Origin: Phocaeicola dorei
GTDB lineage: Bacteria > Bacteroidota > Bacteroidia > Bacteroidales > Bacteroidaceae
Assembly (NCBI RefSeq): GCF_013009555.1
Contig: NZ_CP046176.1
Coordinates: 1,457,501 to 1,521,500 of the forward strand
Direction: 5' to 3'
Length of the DNA: 64,000 bases
The position numbers were made by a program, and so were the translations under genes. Positions 1 to 8,158 of the stretch are shown here, in pieces. Each line of letters begins with the position of its first letter. Within the stretch, counting starts at the first letter, position 1. The notes under the pieces are model-generated. The model was not told the DNA's origin, did not search any database, and was given only the letters and a program-made list of their open reading frames with translations.

Positions 1-1339
1 CGAAAATCTGAGAGATGGTGCCATTTTCCATACCACGTTTCATCAGTTCCTCTGCAATGAATCTGGCACGGGAACGGCTGAGGTTATCATTGATGGCTTC
101 ACTGCCTGTGGCACTGTCGGCAGCGCCGATGACCTTAACTTTCAAGCCATATTTCTTGGCGATGCGTGCTACTTCGTCGAGATTGACGAGCTGTGACCTG
201 TTGAGCAACCTGTCAGTGCCAAGTTCAAAGAAGAAATAGATGGGCGCACCTATGCAAGCCTTTCCTGAGTGGATGAGCGATAGGTAATCGTCTTCCGGCT
301 CACCTTCAGCATTGCCATATTCTTCTGTACAAGAGGCGGACTCCATGACCTTTGTCTTTTGACCATTACCATACTTGTCTCTCATTCTTGCACGCAGCGA
401 GTTGAGACCGCTGTAGTCGTTTCGAGGATAGCCATTTGTGACGGAAGAAGCGGCATCGTCAGAAAAGAGGTGGCCGTACTTGTCCAGAAGTCCCTCGATG
501 GCAAGAATCTTGCGCAGCTGCTCCAGAGTCTGACAATCTCGATCGTGCTGGGCGTGATAGCGGCTGTTGCTGTCAGAAAGGGATGAGGCGTATGCCGAAA
601 GCCATTCGTTCTGTGCGATGTACGGGCGAGCGTCTATCACTCGCTTCCAGCCAGTCTTGCCGATGCGGACAGAGAGGCCGAGGGATGCGGACAGCAGATG
701 GTCGCCAAGGCGGTGTGCCTTGCCATAGCCGTCAAAATCCTGCATGGTGGTCATGTTGCCTATCTCTGCCGTAACAGCAATGCGTGGGGAGAGATGATAC
801 TGCCCCTGTATGCCGTAGGAAATGGCAAAGGGCTTGTGGGCATTCACCTTGTTGTGCAGCATACCCACGCCCACGTATGGAATGACACTCCATCTGGCAA
901 GAGTGTGTACATCGTCCTTGTAGAGGTTGCCGAGGACATTCCACATGAAATCAGCACGCAGGTACTGGTAGTCCTGCGAGGAGTTGTTGCAGTCGTTGAA
1001 CTGCATACCGCCATAGTTCAGACGACCGCCGACGGAAGGTGTGAACCATTTGCCGATCGACACGGAGAATGCCGGTTTCATGCGACCGAATAGGTCGTTG
1101 CATCCGAGCGGTTTGCCGAGGAAGACCGTAGTTCCTCCTGCCGCTTGGACAAACCAGTTGTCCGTCCATGGCGAAGCTACCAATGCCCCTTTCATGTAGG
1201 AAGGTTTAAGCGGACGAAGCATACCGTCTGCCGAAAGTCTGCATACAACGGTGGTGGTGTCCGCCGTGCGGTGATAGTCTTTGGCTTGCGCACCCAATGA
1301 AAGGGCGAAGCCAAGGGATAGAATAAGTATTTTTCTCAT
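1..1339 (-). CDS. OmpA-family outer membrane protein, partial at window edge
   Basis: The reading frame starts at 1339 and runs off the left edge without a stop, so only about 446 N-terminal residues are visible. Residues 1-19 form a signal peptide (MRKILILSLGFALSLGAQA). The next 200 or so residues alternate aromatic and polar residues like an outer-membrane beta-barrel. The last visible part (FFFELGTDRLLNRSQLVNLD, then VKVIGAADSATGSEAINDNL and LSRSRARFIAEELMKRGM) matches the peptidoglycan-binding OmpA_C fold. Such proteins recur beside mobilisation genes in Bacteroides mobile elements. It is last in the minus-strand mob block; a role in envelope or transfer is inference. Confidence 0.8.
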   Translation of the reverse strand, partial: MRKILILSLGFALSLGAQAKDYHRTADTTTVVCRLSADGMLRPLKPSYMKGALVASPWTDNWFVQAAGGTTVFLGKPLGCNDLFGRMKPAFSVSIGKWFTPSVGGRLNYGGMQFNDCNNSSQDYQYLRADFMWNVLGNLYKDDVHTLARWSVIPYVGVGMLHNKVNAHKPFAISYGIQGQYHLSPRIAVTAEIGNMTTMQDFDGYGKAHRLGDHLLSASLGLSVRIGKTGWKRVIDARPYIAQNEWLSAYASSLSDSNSRYHAQHDRDCQTLEQLRKILAIEGLLDKYGHLFSDDAASSVTNGYPRNDYSGLNSLRARMRDKYGNGQKTKVMESASCTEEYGNAEGEPEDDYLSLIHSGKACIGAPIYFFFELGTDRLLNRSQLVNLDEVARIAKKYGLKVKVIGAADSATGSEAINDNLSRSRARFIAEELMKRGMENGTISQIF

Positions 1340-1356
1340 GTTGTTCAATTTAATCT

Positions 1357-1380
1357 GGTGAATACTATAACAGGTGATAC
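1357..1380 (-). repeat. Leader repeat pair, copy 1 (GGTGAATACT / ACAGGTGATAC)
   Basis: Between the stop of the relaxase gene and the start of the OmpA-like gene lie GGTGAATACT (1357-1366) and ACAGGTGATAC (1370-1380). The same two words recur in the same order in front of the 294-aa wHTH gene (3954-3963 and 4007-4017). The shared leader suggests a common operator or processing site in two transcription units of the same block; no protein is assigned. Confidence 0.45.
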
Positions 1381-1393
1381 GTGACAGTGCCGC

Positions 1394-2845
1394 TTATCGT
1401 TTCTTCCTTTTGCCGGAAGAGGGGCGCATCATGCGTGCAGCTTTCATCATGCAACGGCGTGCCCAAGCGCGTTCATCCTCGTCATCGTCACGTCCCCATT
1501 TGAGGTCGGACGAACTGCCGCCACCGCCATGACCTTCGGCAAAGGTGGTGGCATCATCGACGTAGCCGAGGAATAGAAGCGTGGCACAGTACATCACCTC
1601 CGTTCCATTCTCCGCAAAGGCCTGAAGCAGGGAACCGTCAAACACGTCCTTGCCCTCATTGGAAAGCCGTGCCACACGTTCGGAGAACTCGCTGACCATG
1701 TTTTCGAGAAGGGCATTTCTGAGAACGGTGTCCGCACCTTGTCGGATAGTATCGGAATATCTGTGTGCCTCCTGCCGCAACTCCTCCGTGCGCTCCTTCA
1801 TGGCGGTCATCTCCTCACGCAGGGCATCGAGCTTGCGGTCAGCCTCTGAGAGCTTCTCCTGCTTGTCGTCCAGTTTCGACTGGATAGCGGACAGTTCCTG
1901 CTCCAGCTCTTGGACTTGCTGACGGAGAGCATCAGGATTGTCGTGACCTGCAAGAATCTGCCGATGCAATTCAGCAAGTGCCGCCTCCTTCTCAGCCTTC
2001 TCCTGCAAGAGGTTGTTGACCATTGAGGTGAGTCCTTTTACTCTCCGCTCTGCCAGACGGATGTCCGATTGGAGCGAGGCGAGTGTCCGCTGATGGGTGG
2101 CGACGGACTGCTCAATGGTGGTGCACTGTTCTGACAGCTGGCGGCGGTATTCTTCGGTGGTGCGGTGGCGTGCTCCCGTCTCTGAGACGGAAGTTCCGCG
2201 CTCCATGCCCCAACGCTTGTTGACATCGGCAAATTCGCTGTGCAGGGCTTTCATCCTGGCAGAAAACTCGTACTTGTCCTTTCCGGCGAATATCTGTTTG
2301 TATGCAAACTTGCCGTCCTTGATTGGCAAGAGGGTGCAGTGAACGTGCGGATTGGTTTCGTCCAAGTGTAAGATGAAAGCGACGATGTTCTCCTCACCGT
2401 ATTTGTCCGCAACAAAGCGGTAAACATCCTTTGCCCATTCCTCAATGTCCTTGCATCGGGTTAGATGCGAATTGTCCGCTCCGTGAGTGAGATTCACCTT
2501 CTGGTCACCGAATGCCAATTCTGTCATACGTTCTCGTGAGCCTCCGAAGATGAAATTGACCACTGTGCGGAAGCGTGGCTCTGCCAGTCCCTCGTTGGGG
2601 TCTTTGATTCCACGGCTCCGCAGGATGTCTGCCATGCGCTCCGGGATGCTTCGGCTCTTGTCTATAGGACAAACCTTGCCGCCCCGAACCTCGAAGTTGA
2701 GCCGCTCACGGCTGCGGTCGTAGTTGCCTGTTGATTCAGCGGATCCCCAACCCTTTTCCGTCCAACGGCGTTGGTGCTCGTTGCTCTGTGCTGTGGTGAT
2801 TCCCTTAGATGGTCGGAAATCCATAACCTGTTTTGGTGTTGCCAT
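1394..2845 (-). CDS. MobV-type relaxase (Pre/Mob plasmid recombination family)
   Basis: A 483-residue protein expected to nick oriT and pilot single-stranded DNA during conjugative mobilisation. The MobV signature is visible at about residues 160-175 as HLDETNPHVHCTLLP (H-x-D-E-x-N-P-H-x-H metal-binding motif). The N-terminal region up to about residue 230 is the relaxase domain. Residues about 235-380 are a long Glu/Lys/Gln-rich coiled coil, and the tail is basic (SSGKRKKR), both usual for the family. It is transcribed with the flanking minus-strand genes, and an inverted-repeat region lies directly upstream. No type IV secretion genes are in view, so transfer machinery must be elsewhere. 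Confidence 0.9.
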   Translation of the reverse strand: MATPKQVMDFRPSKGITTAQSNEHQRRWTEKGWGSAESTGNYDRSRERLNFEVRGGKVCPIDKSRSIPERMADILRSRGIKDPNEGLAEPRFRTVVNFIFGGSRERMTELAFGDQKVNLTHGADNSHLTRCKDIEEWAKDVYRFVADKYGEENIVAFILHLDETNPHVHCTLLPIKDGKFAYKQIFAGKDKYEFSARMKALHSEFADVNKRWGMERGTSVSETGARHRTTEEYRRQLSEQCTTIEQSVATHQRTLASLQSDIRLAERRVKGLTSMVNNLLQEKAEKEAALAELHRQILAGHDNPDALRQQVQELEQELSAIQSKLDDKQEKLSEADRKLDALREEMTAMKERTEELRQEAHRYSDTIRQGADTVLRNALLENMVSEFSERVARLSNEGKDVFDGSLLQAFAENGTEVMYCATLLFLGYVDDATTFAEGHGGGGSSSDLKWGRDDDEDERAWARRCMMKAARMMRPSSGKRKKR

Positions 2846-2916
2846 AACCTATTTCCTTTTATGTGTGTACAACTCTCCTGTCTCCAGCTTGCTGCTTGTA
2901 AGGACAGCCTCCCGAT

Positions 2917-2982
2917 GGTCGGAGACCAAGAGGGGTATTAGGCTACCCAAATTCCCTCATTTCCGACCAACGGGCAAGCCCG
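2917..2982. other. oriT-like inverted-repeat region upstream of relaxase
   Basis: GGTCGGA (2917-2923) pairs with TCCGACC (2962-2968). Inside it GAGGG pairs with CCCTC and GGGTA with TACCC, giving a nested imperfect hairpin. It is followed at once by the perfect hairpin CGGGCaaGCCCG (2971-2982). The region is 72 bp upstream of the MobV start, the usual place for a MobV oriT. The nic site cannot be fixed from sequence alone. Confidence 0.45.
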
Positions 2983-3053
2983 ATTATTTTACAGCAATGG
3001 CAGACGTGTAAACACTGTGCCAGTAGAAAAGAAGAAGCGTTGTACGGTGATTA

Positions 3054-3938
3054 TTAGAGGTTAATACAGCCTTTTGATGGACAGGAGCCCTCTTGGTTGG
3101 CTACAATGGCAAGGAACGGTCGGCAGAGTGACTGAAACTGTGACTTGATGGCTGCGCTTTCCTGATGCAAGGCTGGTGAGCTGCCATCCAATGCCAATTC
3201 TGATATTGCCTTTGCCGCCTCGATGAATGAGAGCCAGTCTCCTCCCAGGTCTTTGTAAAAGAAGGGAAGAAGGGAGGTAACGAGGGCGTTATCTGTTTCC
3301 TGCGAAAGCACCTGATGGAAGGTGGCTTCGCAGACAGCTGTGAGTGCAGTCATACAAAAGGCGTGTCCTACAGATTCGGGAATGTTTCTTCCGCATGGCA
3401 CCTTGCCAATTGAATTGCCATTGTCGGCTTTCTGCAAGATAATGGCTACTTCCTCTGTTGCATCTTCGTAGAGTTGTTCACATTCCGAGGCGCAAGCCGA
3501 TGCGGACATCTTGCCGCTTCGCCATTCGTCCAATGCGGTACACATCTTCTGGCGGAACACATCCAAGGCTGCGTCAATCGGAGAAACGGCAGGTGTCTCA
3601 GCCAACATCGGGATGGTGATGATTTGGCTCTTCGTGAGACGGGTGACGGAAATCTGGTTCATCTTCTCCAACTGCTCGATGAAGGTGCGGACAGTGGCGC
3701 GGTGCCAATGCCAGCATCCTGCCAGTTCGGTAATGGTGATTACAAACTGCCCGTTGGACAGGCTGAACTCCTGCTTGCACAGATCCTTGGGGATGTACTG
3801 TACAGAAGCCTTGTCTACAAGGTCAAGGTAGGCTTCGAGCTTCGACAGCCTTATCCCGGACCTCTCTTTCAAGAACTCCAACAGGGACATCCGTTCAGAC
3901 ATCTTGCCGGAACTCGTTCTATGTTTCTGTTTCTTCAT
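3054..3938 (-). CDS. Winged-helix-like protein of mobilisation block
   Basis: 294 residues. Not assigned to a named family. The N-terminal part is basic. The segment around residues 60-110 (FVITITELAGCWHWHRATVR, then FIEQLEKMNQISVTRL) looks like a winged helix-turn-helix, as in replication-initiation or transfer regulators. The C-terminal half is helical and acidic without a recognised domain. It lies directly upstream of the oriT-like region and relaxase gene on the same strand, so a relaxosome accessory or regulator role is plausible but inferred. Its leader carries the repeat pair also found before the OmpA-like gene. Confidence 0.6.
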   Translation of the reverse strand: MKKQKHRTSSGKMSERMSLLEFLKERSGIRLSKLEAYLDLVDKASVQYIPKDLCKQEFSLSNGQFVITITELAGCWHWHRATVRTFIEQLEKMNQISVTRLTKSQIITIPMLAETPAVSPIDAALDVFRQKMCTALDEWRSGKMSASACASECEQLYEDATEEVAIILQKADNGNSIGKVPCGRNIPESVGHAFCMTALTAVCEATFHQVLSQETDNALVTSLLPFFYKDLGGDWLSFIEAAKAISELALDGSSPALHQESAAIKSQFQSLCRPFLAIVANQEGSCPSKGCINL

Positions 3939-3953
3939 TTCAATAATCTGTTT

Positions 3954-4017
3954 GGTGAATACTGTTGTTTGTCGCCAGCTCCATTATACAAAAGGAACGG
4001 CATGATACAGGTGATAC
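3954..4017 (-). repeat. Leader repeat pair, copy 2
   Basis: GGTGAATACT (3954-3963) and ACAGGTGATAC (4007-4017) lie in the 79-bp gap upstream of the 294-aa gene. The two words are identical to those at 1357-1380 but 43 bp apart here instead of 3. Confidence 0.45.
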
Positions 4018-4512
4018 TTAATAGTAGTATATGATGAGCATTTCTGTGTCTTCGAGGAGCATCTTGCGGTCAGCCTTGTTCTTCCACAGCGATATGACTA
4101 TGCGCGAGGGATAGAACAGTGATGCCAGAAGGACAAAGGAGATGGTGACAGCAAGCGTGAACAGATGAGGAGTGAAGACAAACACCACTGCCGCCAACGC
4201 GGCGATGCAGAAGGGTGTCCGCTCCTCGTGCAGACGCTGTAGCCACCTCTCCACATCCATAAAGACAAAGAATATGGCAAACGCTATGGTGGAAGCCACT
4301 ACGCCTATGTCGTTATAGTGTACACAGAGGTAGAGGAAGTGGAACACGTACAGCAGGATGAGCAGCATCAACCGGTAGAGCTTCCTTGCTGTCACAAGCG
4401 CGGTCATGCGCAGATAGAACCGTGTCATAAACTGTCTGCGGCTTCTGTGCAGAATCATCGTCACAAAGAAGAACGCTGACATCAGGATGAGAAACAGTAT
4501 CTTACTTGTCAT
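4018..4512 (-). CDS. Small polytopic membrane protein
   Basis: 164 residues with about four hydrophobic segments: residues 4-20, 45-65, 72-88 and 102-128 (for example CIAALAAVVFVFTPHLFTLA). The connecting loops are basic. No enzyme or transporter motif is recognised. Its start overlaps the 3' end of the upstream 160-aa gene by 11 bases, so the two are translationally coupled. In this context it could be an inner-membrane accessory of transfer or a cargo protein. Confidence 0.6.
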   Translation of the reverse strand: MTSKILFLILMSAFFFVTMILHRSRRQFMTRFYLRMTALVTARKLYRLMLLILLYVFHFLYLCVHYNDIGVVASTIAFAIFFVFMDVERWLQRLHEERTPFCIAALAAVVFVFTPHLFTLAVTISFVLLASLFYPSRIVISLWKNKADRKMLLEDTEMLIIYYY

Positions 4513-4984
4513 AATATGTATAGCATGTGAATAATGGAAGTGGACTCAGGTCGGGCTGGACGACACCGTGTGTGGCAGTGGATATGATACGCTCCACATC
4601 CTCCAGTGTCAGTTCTCCCTTGATTATTCTCTGACGGAAAGCTCCGTCGGTTGTCCGAAGGCTCTTGATAGCCTGTTCCAAGTCGTACTCGGCTATCTGC
4701 CACACTTGCCCTCTCGTGTAGGGGAAATGATGGTGGATGGCCTTGACCACAAGCACACGGCTGAGGATGTCGGTCATTCTGCCGTTCCTGACTATCGTGT
4801 GGTTGCGGACAGTGGCGATGCTCTCAATCTCCAGCCATGTGCGGTGACGGTCGAGAAGATGGATAATCTTCATGTAAAGCGTTTCCTTCATCAGATGGTC
4901 GGGAGCTTGTGGCATGACTTTGGCCTTTGTTGTGGACAACAGAATGGAGCGTTGTTGCGGTAGAACAGGACTGTCATCTGGCAA
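4502..4984 (-). CDS. Hypothetical protein of mobile element
   Basis: 160 residues; family not recognised. The centre (LLDRHRTWLEIESIATVRNH, then MTDILSRVLVVKAIHHHFPY) is alpha-helical with many His and Arg. There is no signal peptide or membrane span. It overlaps the following membrane-protein gene by 11 bases and follows the 148-aa gene by 9 bases, so it belongs to one minus-strand operon. Confidence 0.6.
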   Translation of the reverse strand: MPDDSPVLPQQRSILLSTTKAKVMPQAPDHLMKETLYMKIIHLLDRHRTWLEIESIATVRNHTIVRNGRMTDILSRVLVVKAIHHHFPYTRGQVWQIAEYDLEQAIKSLRTTDGAFRQRIIKGELTLEDVERIISTATHGVVQPDLSPLPLFTCYTYYDK

Positions 4985-4993
4985 ATGTAACTT

Positions 4994-5440
4994 TCAAATG
5001 AAGTCGAGCAGGACTTCCTCCTTGGGCTTCATGTATTTGAAGAACCCGTTCTTGCAATGCAGACTGAGGTCGAGGCATACATCTGCCGACATGTGCTCCA
5101 GCGAGTCATAGATGGTCACTTTTATCTGGCTGACCATGCCACGCTCATCTGTGGAGCCGTTGACCTTGAACATCCGTCCGAAAGAAGGGTTGGAATAGGC
5201 ACAGCAGCTGTGTCCGAACTCCGTATGACGGCTTGGAATGTGGTGATAGAGGATTATCATTTCCATCTCGTCTTCGAGCATATCCATCACCTCCTCTATC
5301 GTGAAAGGGGTGTTCAACTGGAAAGTAAGAAGCACGTAATCGTCATACTTGACAGGCTTCTCCATCTTGCGCTTGTCCAGCAGTTCTGGCAACTGCAAAG
5401 GCACGACGGCAAGGAAATCATCGCAAAACTGTTCTAACAT
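4994..5440 (-). CDS. Hypothetical protein of mobile element
   Basis: 148 residues, soluble, no recognised domain. Visible features are a Pro/Leu-rich start, an acidic Met-rich stretch (MDMLEDEMEMIILYHHIP) and four Cys residues in the second half. It lies 24 bp downstream of the lipoprotein gene and 9 bp upstream of the 160-aa gene. Function unknown. Confidence 0.6.
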   Translation of the reverse strand: MLEQFCDDFLAVVPLQLPELLDKRKMEKPVKYDDYVLLTFQLNTPFTIEEVMDMLEDEMEMIILYHHIPSRHTEFGHSCCAYSNPSFGRMFKVNGSTDERGMVSQIKVTIYDSLEHMSADVCLDLSLHCKNGFFKYMKPKEEVLLDFI

Positions 5441-5464
5441 AATCGTATTCTCTGTTTGGGGTGT

Positions 5465-6529
5465 TTATAATCTTGTGACATAAATCTTCATCATGAGCAT
5501 GGGCATATCCGACAGGCGTTGCTTGTCGAGGTGCAGTTTCTTGGCCAGACCGTCCATCTCCTTGGGGAGCGCATCGGCTATTTTGTAGAGGTCTGCCTTG
5601 TCCTTGTCGGAGAGCACGCTCACGGAAAGGTCATCCATCGTCATGAACGGCTGCATCATCATCAGGAGGTAGGCGTGCATGGTGTGCTCGTCCTTTACCC
5701 TGCCACTATTCAGATCCTCGATAGCCGCTTGTGCGTTGCGCAGCAGACGGTGGTTGGTGCGCATGGAGAGGTATATCATTGCATCCTTGTGGGACAAATC
5801 CTTGCGGTCGGCGGCACGGAGTATCTCCCGACAGCAGTGTTCGGTGTTTCGTCTGATGTCACCGATGTCATCGTCAGCAAAATCCGGCAGGTATTGCAGG
5901 AAGGATTTGAAATACAAATGCTCTTCCTTGATGAAAGCGAGCAGGTCTTCCTTGCCGTGAATGCCTTGCTTGGCGGATTTTTGCAGGAACAGCAGGTAAC
6001 GCTTCAGTACCGCCTGTTTACCACCTTTATTATATATAGGCAGGCTATCCAAGGAAGCGAAGAATGGCTGTGCTTCCTTCACGGCTTGCTGTAGTTCCTC
6101 ATCACCAACATGGGAAGAGGTCTGTTCTCTGAGATAGAGCAGGTCGTGAAAGGTGCGTTGCTTAGACATCGCCATACGGCACAGCTCGATGTGGATGGAG
6201 TCGTTCAACTCATGATATACCGTGAACGGGTATGAGTGGGCTTTCCTGACAGTGTCACGTGAGATGCACGATGTCACGGAATCGTCCAACACGCGCCATT
6301 CGTTGACAATCTTAACTAATGTCTGAATTGAGACCTTGCCGTTCTGTCGAAGAGTGGTCAGAAAGCCATGATACTCTCTGATGGCTTCATCGCTCGAATG
6401 GAACGACTTCGTGCCGTTTCCGTCTGAACATGCTGTCAGCATGACTACGGCAAACGCAGTGGCAATACAAATGGCAAGTCTGATACAGCCATGCGAGTTT
6501 GATTTTGCATTATGCAATATTTGCTTCAT
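5465..6529 (-). CDS. Predicted lipoprotein
   Basis: The frame opens at 6586, but the Met at 6529 gives a canonical lipoprotein signal: basic n-region, hydrophobic core (LAICIATAFAVVMLTAC) and a lipobox ending at Cys followed by Ser-Asp. The mature part is about 320 residues, helical and charged, with no enzyme motif. It is the first gene of the minus-strand block, behind a good minus-strand promoter at 6618-6625. Asp at +2 or +3 after Cys does not settle membrane sorting in Bacteroidota. Such lipoproteins are common next to mob genes; an envelope role is inferred. Confidence 0.65.
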   Translation of the reverse strand: MKQILHNAKSNSHGCIRLAICIATAFAVVMLTACSDGNGTKSFHSSDEAIREYHGFLTTLRQNGKVSIQTLVKIVNEWRVLDDSVTSCISRDTVRKAHSYPFTVYHELNDSIHIELCRMAMSKQRTFHDLLYLREQTSSHVGDEELQQAVKEAQPFFASLDSLPIYNKGGKQAVLKRYLLFLQKSAKQGIHGKEDLLAFIKEEHLYFKSFLQYLPDFADDDIGDIRRNTEHCCREILRAADRKDLSHKDAMIYLSMRTNHRLLRNAQAAIEDLNSGRVKDEHTMHAYLLMMMQPFMTMDDLSVSVLSDKDKADLYKIADALPKEMDGLAKKLHLDKQRLSDMPMLMMKIYVTRL

Positions 6530-6617
6530 GCAATGGAGGTTGGTTTGTCCTCCGAAAAGTTGGGTTTCATATTTCATTGTTGTCATTATTTTGAGTCTGA
6601 TTTTGAAATTGACGGTG

Positions 6618-6625
6618 CAAAGTTA
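6618..6625 (-). promoter_or_regulatory. Minus-strand -7 element TAACTTTG
   Basis: The reverse complement of 6618-6625 reads TAACTTTG, matching the Bacteroides sigma-ABfr -7 consensus TAnnTTTG. A TTG lies 22 bp upstream, slightly far for the -33 element. It would drive the lipoprotein-to-OmpA block. Confidence 0.55.
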
Positions 6626-6680
6626 ATGCGTTTCAGCGATATATTTGCAAGAATGACAGTAAGTTTAATCTTATTTGTGT

Positions 6681-6700
6681 ATCATACTTGCGAGTATGAT
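6681..6700. promoter_or_regulatory. Perfect 8-bp palindrome, operator candidate
   Basis: ATCATACT (6681-6688), 4-bp spacer, AGTATGAT (6693-6700). The right half-site recurs as AAGTATGATT at 6746-6755 and 6764-6773; the last overlaps the -33 region of the rightward promoter. It sits in the middle of the divergent intergenic region, suggesting a dimeric repressor controlling both directions. The resolvase-like protein at 6832 is the natural candidate. Confidence 0.5.
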
Positions 6701-6771
6701 TTTCAATGAAATCAAGTGAAAAGAAAATGGCAAATTATCGTGTTTAAGTATGATTTTTCGTTCAAGTATGA

Positions 6772-6800
6772 TTGTTTCTCGGAAAAATAGTGTACCTTTG
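6772..6800 (+). promoter_or_regulatory. Rightward promoter (TTG ... TACCTTTG)
   Basis: TTG at 6772-6774 and TACCTTTG at 6793-6800 are 18 bp apart, a near-perfect Bacteroides -33/-7 pair. The start codon of the resolvase-like gene follows 31 bp downstream. The half-site at 6764-6773 overlaps the -33 element. Confidence 0.75.
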
Positions 6801-6831
6801 CACTTGATTTCATTTAATAGCGTACAACAGT

Positions 6832-7455
6832 ATGGCAAAAGTAGGTTACATCTTTATCGCCACCAATGGCGAAGAGTATGCAGAAGACAAGGCTTGGATG
6901 CAGCAATACGGCTGTGTTCAGGTGATAGAGGAACTGTCCGAACACGAGAGGCTGCGCCCGATGTGGAAGCAGCTCATATCGAGTCTGGAGCGCGGCGACG
7001 AGCTGGTGGTGTCGAGGTTCAGTAACGCACTGCGTGGCACCCGTGAACTGGCTACATTCATAGAATACTGCCGTGTGAAGGTGGTTCGCATCATCTCCAT
7101 CCAAGACCGCATCGATACGTTTGACGAACTTTTCCCCGACACCAAGCCCTCACAGGTCATCCGTATGTTCGGGTCACTCTCTGAGGAGTGTGCCGTGCTG
7201 CGCAAGGCATCGGCACACATCATCCATCTGCAACAGAATATCCGGCCGCCCAAGAAGTCGGAAAGGGCACTGTCGAAACTGGAGCGTGAGAAGAATATCG
7301 TGAACATGTACAACGAGGGGCACAGCATAGATGACATCTTTGCCATCAGCGGCTTCACAAGCCGAAGTTCCGTGTTCCGCATACTCAACAAGCATGGTGT
7401 GACGCTGAACCGTGGACCTCATAGTGGACCGCTGAAGAAAAGGAATAAAGAATAA
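6832..7455 (+). CDS. Serine-recombinase-like protein lacking catalytic residues
   Basis: 207 residues with resolvase architecture: an N-terminal recombinase domain (about 1-130) and a C-terminal resolvase-type HTH (about 148-190, IDDIFAISGFTSRSSVFRIL). Aligned by eye to gamma-delta resolvase, the YARVST motif reads YIFIAT, so Arg8 and the nucleophile Ser10 are replaced by Phe and Ala. The LDRLGR motif reads FSNALR, so Asp67 and Arg68 are Ser and Asn while Arg71 is kept. Strand exchange is therefore unlikely; a DNA-binding regulatory role is inferred. It leads the three-gene operon with DUF3800 and the 178-aa protein, behind a strong promoter with palindromic sites. Confidence 0.75.
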   Translation: MAKVGYIFIATNGEEYAEDKAWMQQYGCVQVIEELSEHERLRPMWKQLISSLERGDELVVSRFSNALRGTRELATFIEYCRVKVVRIISIQDRIDTFDELFPDTKPSQVIRMFGSLSEECAVLRKASAHIIHLQQNIRPPKKSERALSKLEREKNIVNMYNEGHSIDDIFAISGFTSRSSVFRILNKHGVTLNRGPHSGPLKKRNKE

Positions 7456-7471
7456 ACAAAAAACAGATACA

Positions 7472-8155
7472 ATGAATAAGACATTCAACATCTACTGTGA
7501 TGAAAGCACCCACATGGTGCATGACGGTCATCCCTACATGCTTTTGGGATGTACAAGTATAGCATACACACAAATCCGCATGGCAAAAGATGCCATAAAA
7601 GATATTAAGAAGAAGCACGGCTATAGTGATGAGCTGAAATGGACAAATGTCCACGAGGCCACGTATAAAGTCTATGCAGAGCTTATAGACTGGTTCTTTA
7701 TGAATGACATGGAATTTAGGGCTGTGGTTGTTGACAAGAGTCAGATTGACGAGAAACGAGAAGACTATACGTTTAATGATTTCTACTTTCGCATGTACTA
7801 CCAATTGCTGCATCACAAGATGGACATGGATTATACATATAACATATATATGGATATCAAGGACACATGCAGTAGCGATAAGCTGGAGAGGCTCAGAAAA
7901 ATAATGGAATACAACTCTTCCATTGGCAGGTTTCAGTTTATACGTTCACACGAAAGTGTCTTCATCCAATTGGCAGATGTTCTAATGGGAGCCATCAACT
8001 ACAACCTTAGATATGAAAAGGGAGAAGTTGAAGGAAGGGTGAGAGCCAAAATGAAGCTGATTGAAAAGATAAAAAAACACAGTAATATCAGTCTCAACAC
8101 CACAACTCCCAAATTTAGAAAGAAGTTTAATTTGTTTTTTATCGCACTGAAATAG
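7472..8155 (+). CDS. DUF3800 domain protein
   Basis: 227 residues. The family hallmarks are visible: an N-terminal YCDEST (family Y-x-D-E-S/T), AVVVDKSQID near residue 88, an acidic YMDIKDT near residue 128 and the C-terminal QLADVLMGAI. DUF3800 proteins are thought to have an RNase H-like fold with acidic residues at the active site and are frequent in phages and mobile elements; biochemical function is not established. It starts 16 bp after the resolvase-like gene and ends 3 bp before the next gene, so the three are one operon. Confidence 0.8.
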   Translation: MNKTFNIYCDESTHMVHDGHPYMLLGCTSIAYTQIRMAKDAIKDIKKKHGYSDELKWTNVHEATYKVYAELIDWFFMNDMEFRAVVVDKSQIDEKREDYTFNDFYFRMYYQLLHHKMDMDYTYNIYMDIKDTCSSDKLERLRKIMEYNSSIGRFQFIRSHESVFIQLADVLMGAINYNLRYEKGEVEGRVRAKMKLIEKIKKHSNISLNTTTPKFRKKFNLFFIALK

Positions 8156-8158
8156 CCA

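Noticed and set aside
698..1093. 131-codon plus-strand frame
   Set aside because: Antisense to the OmpA-like gene, which has a signal peptide and an OmpA domain.
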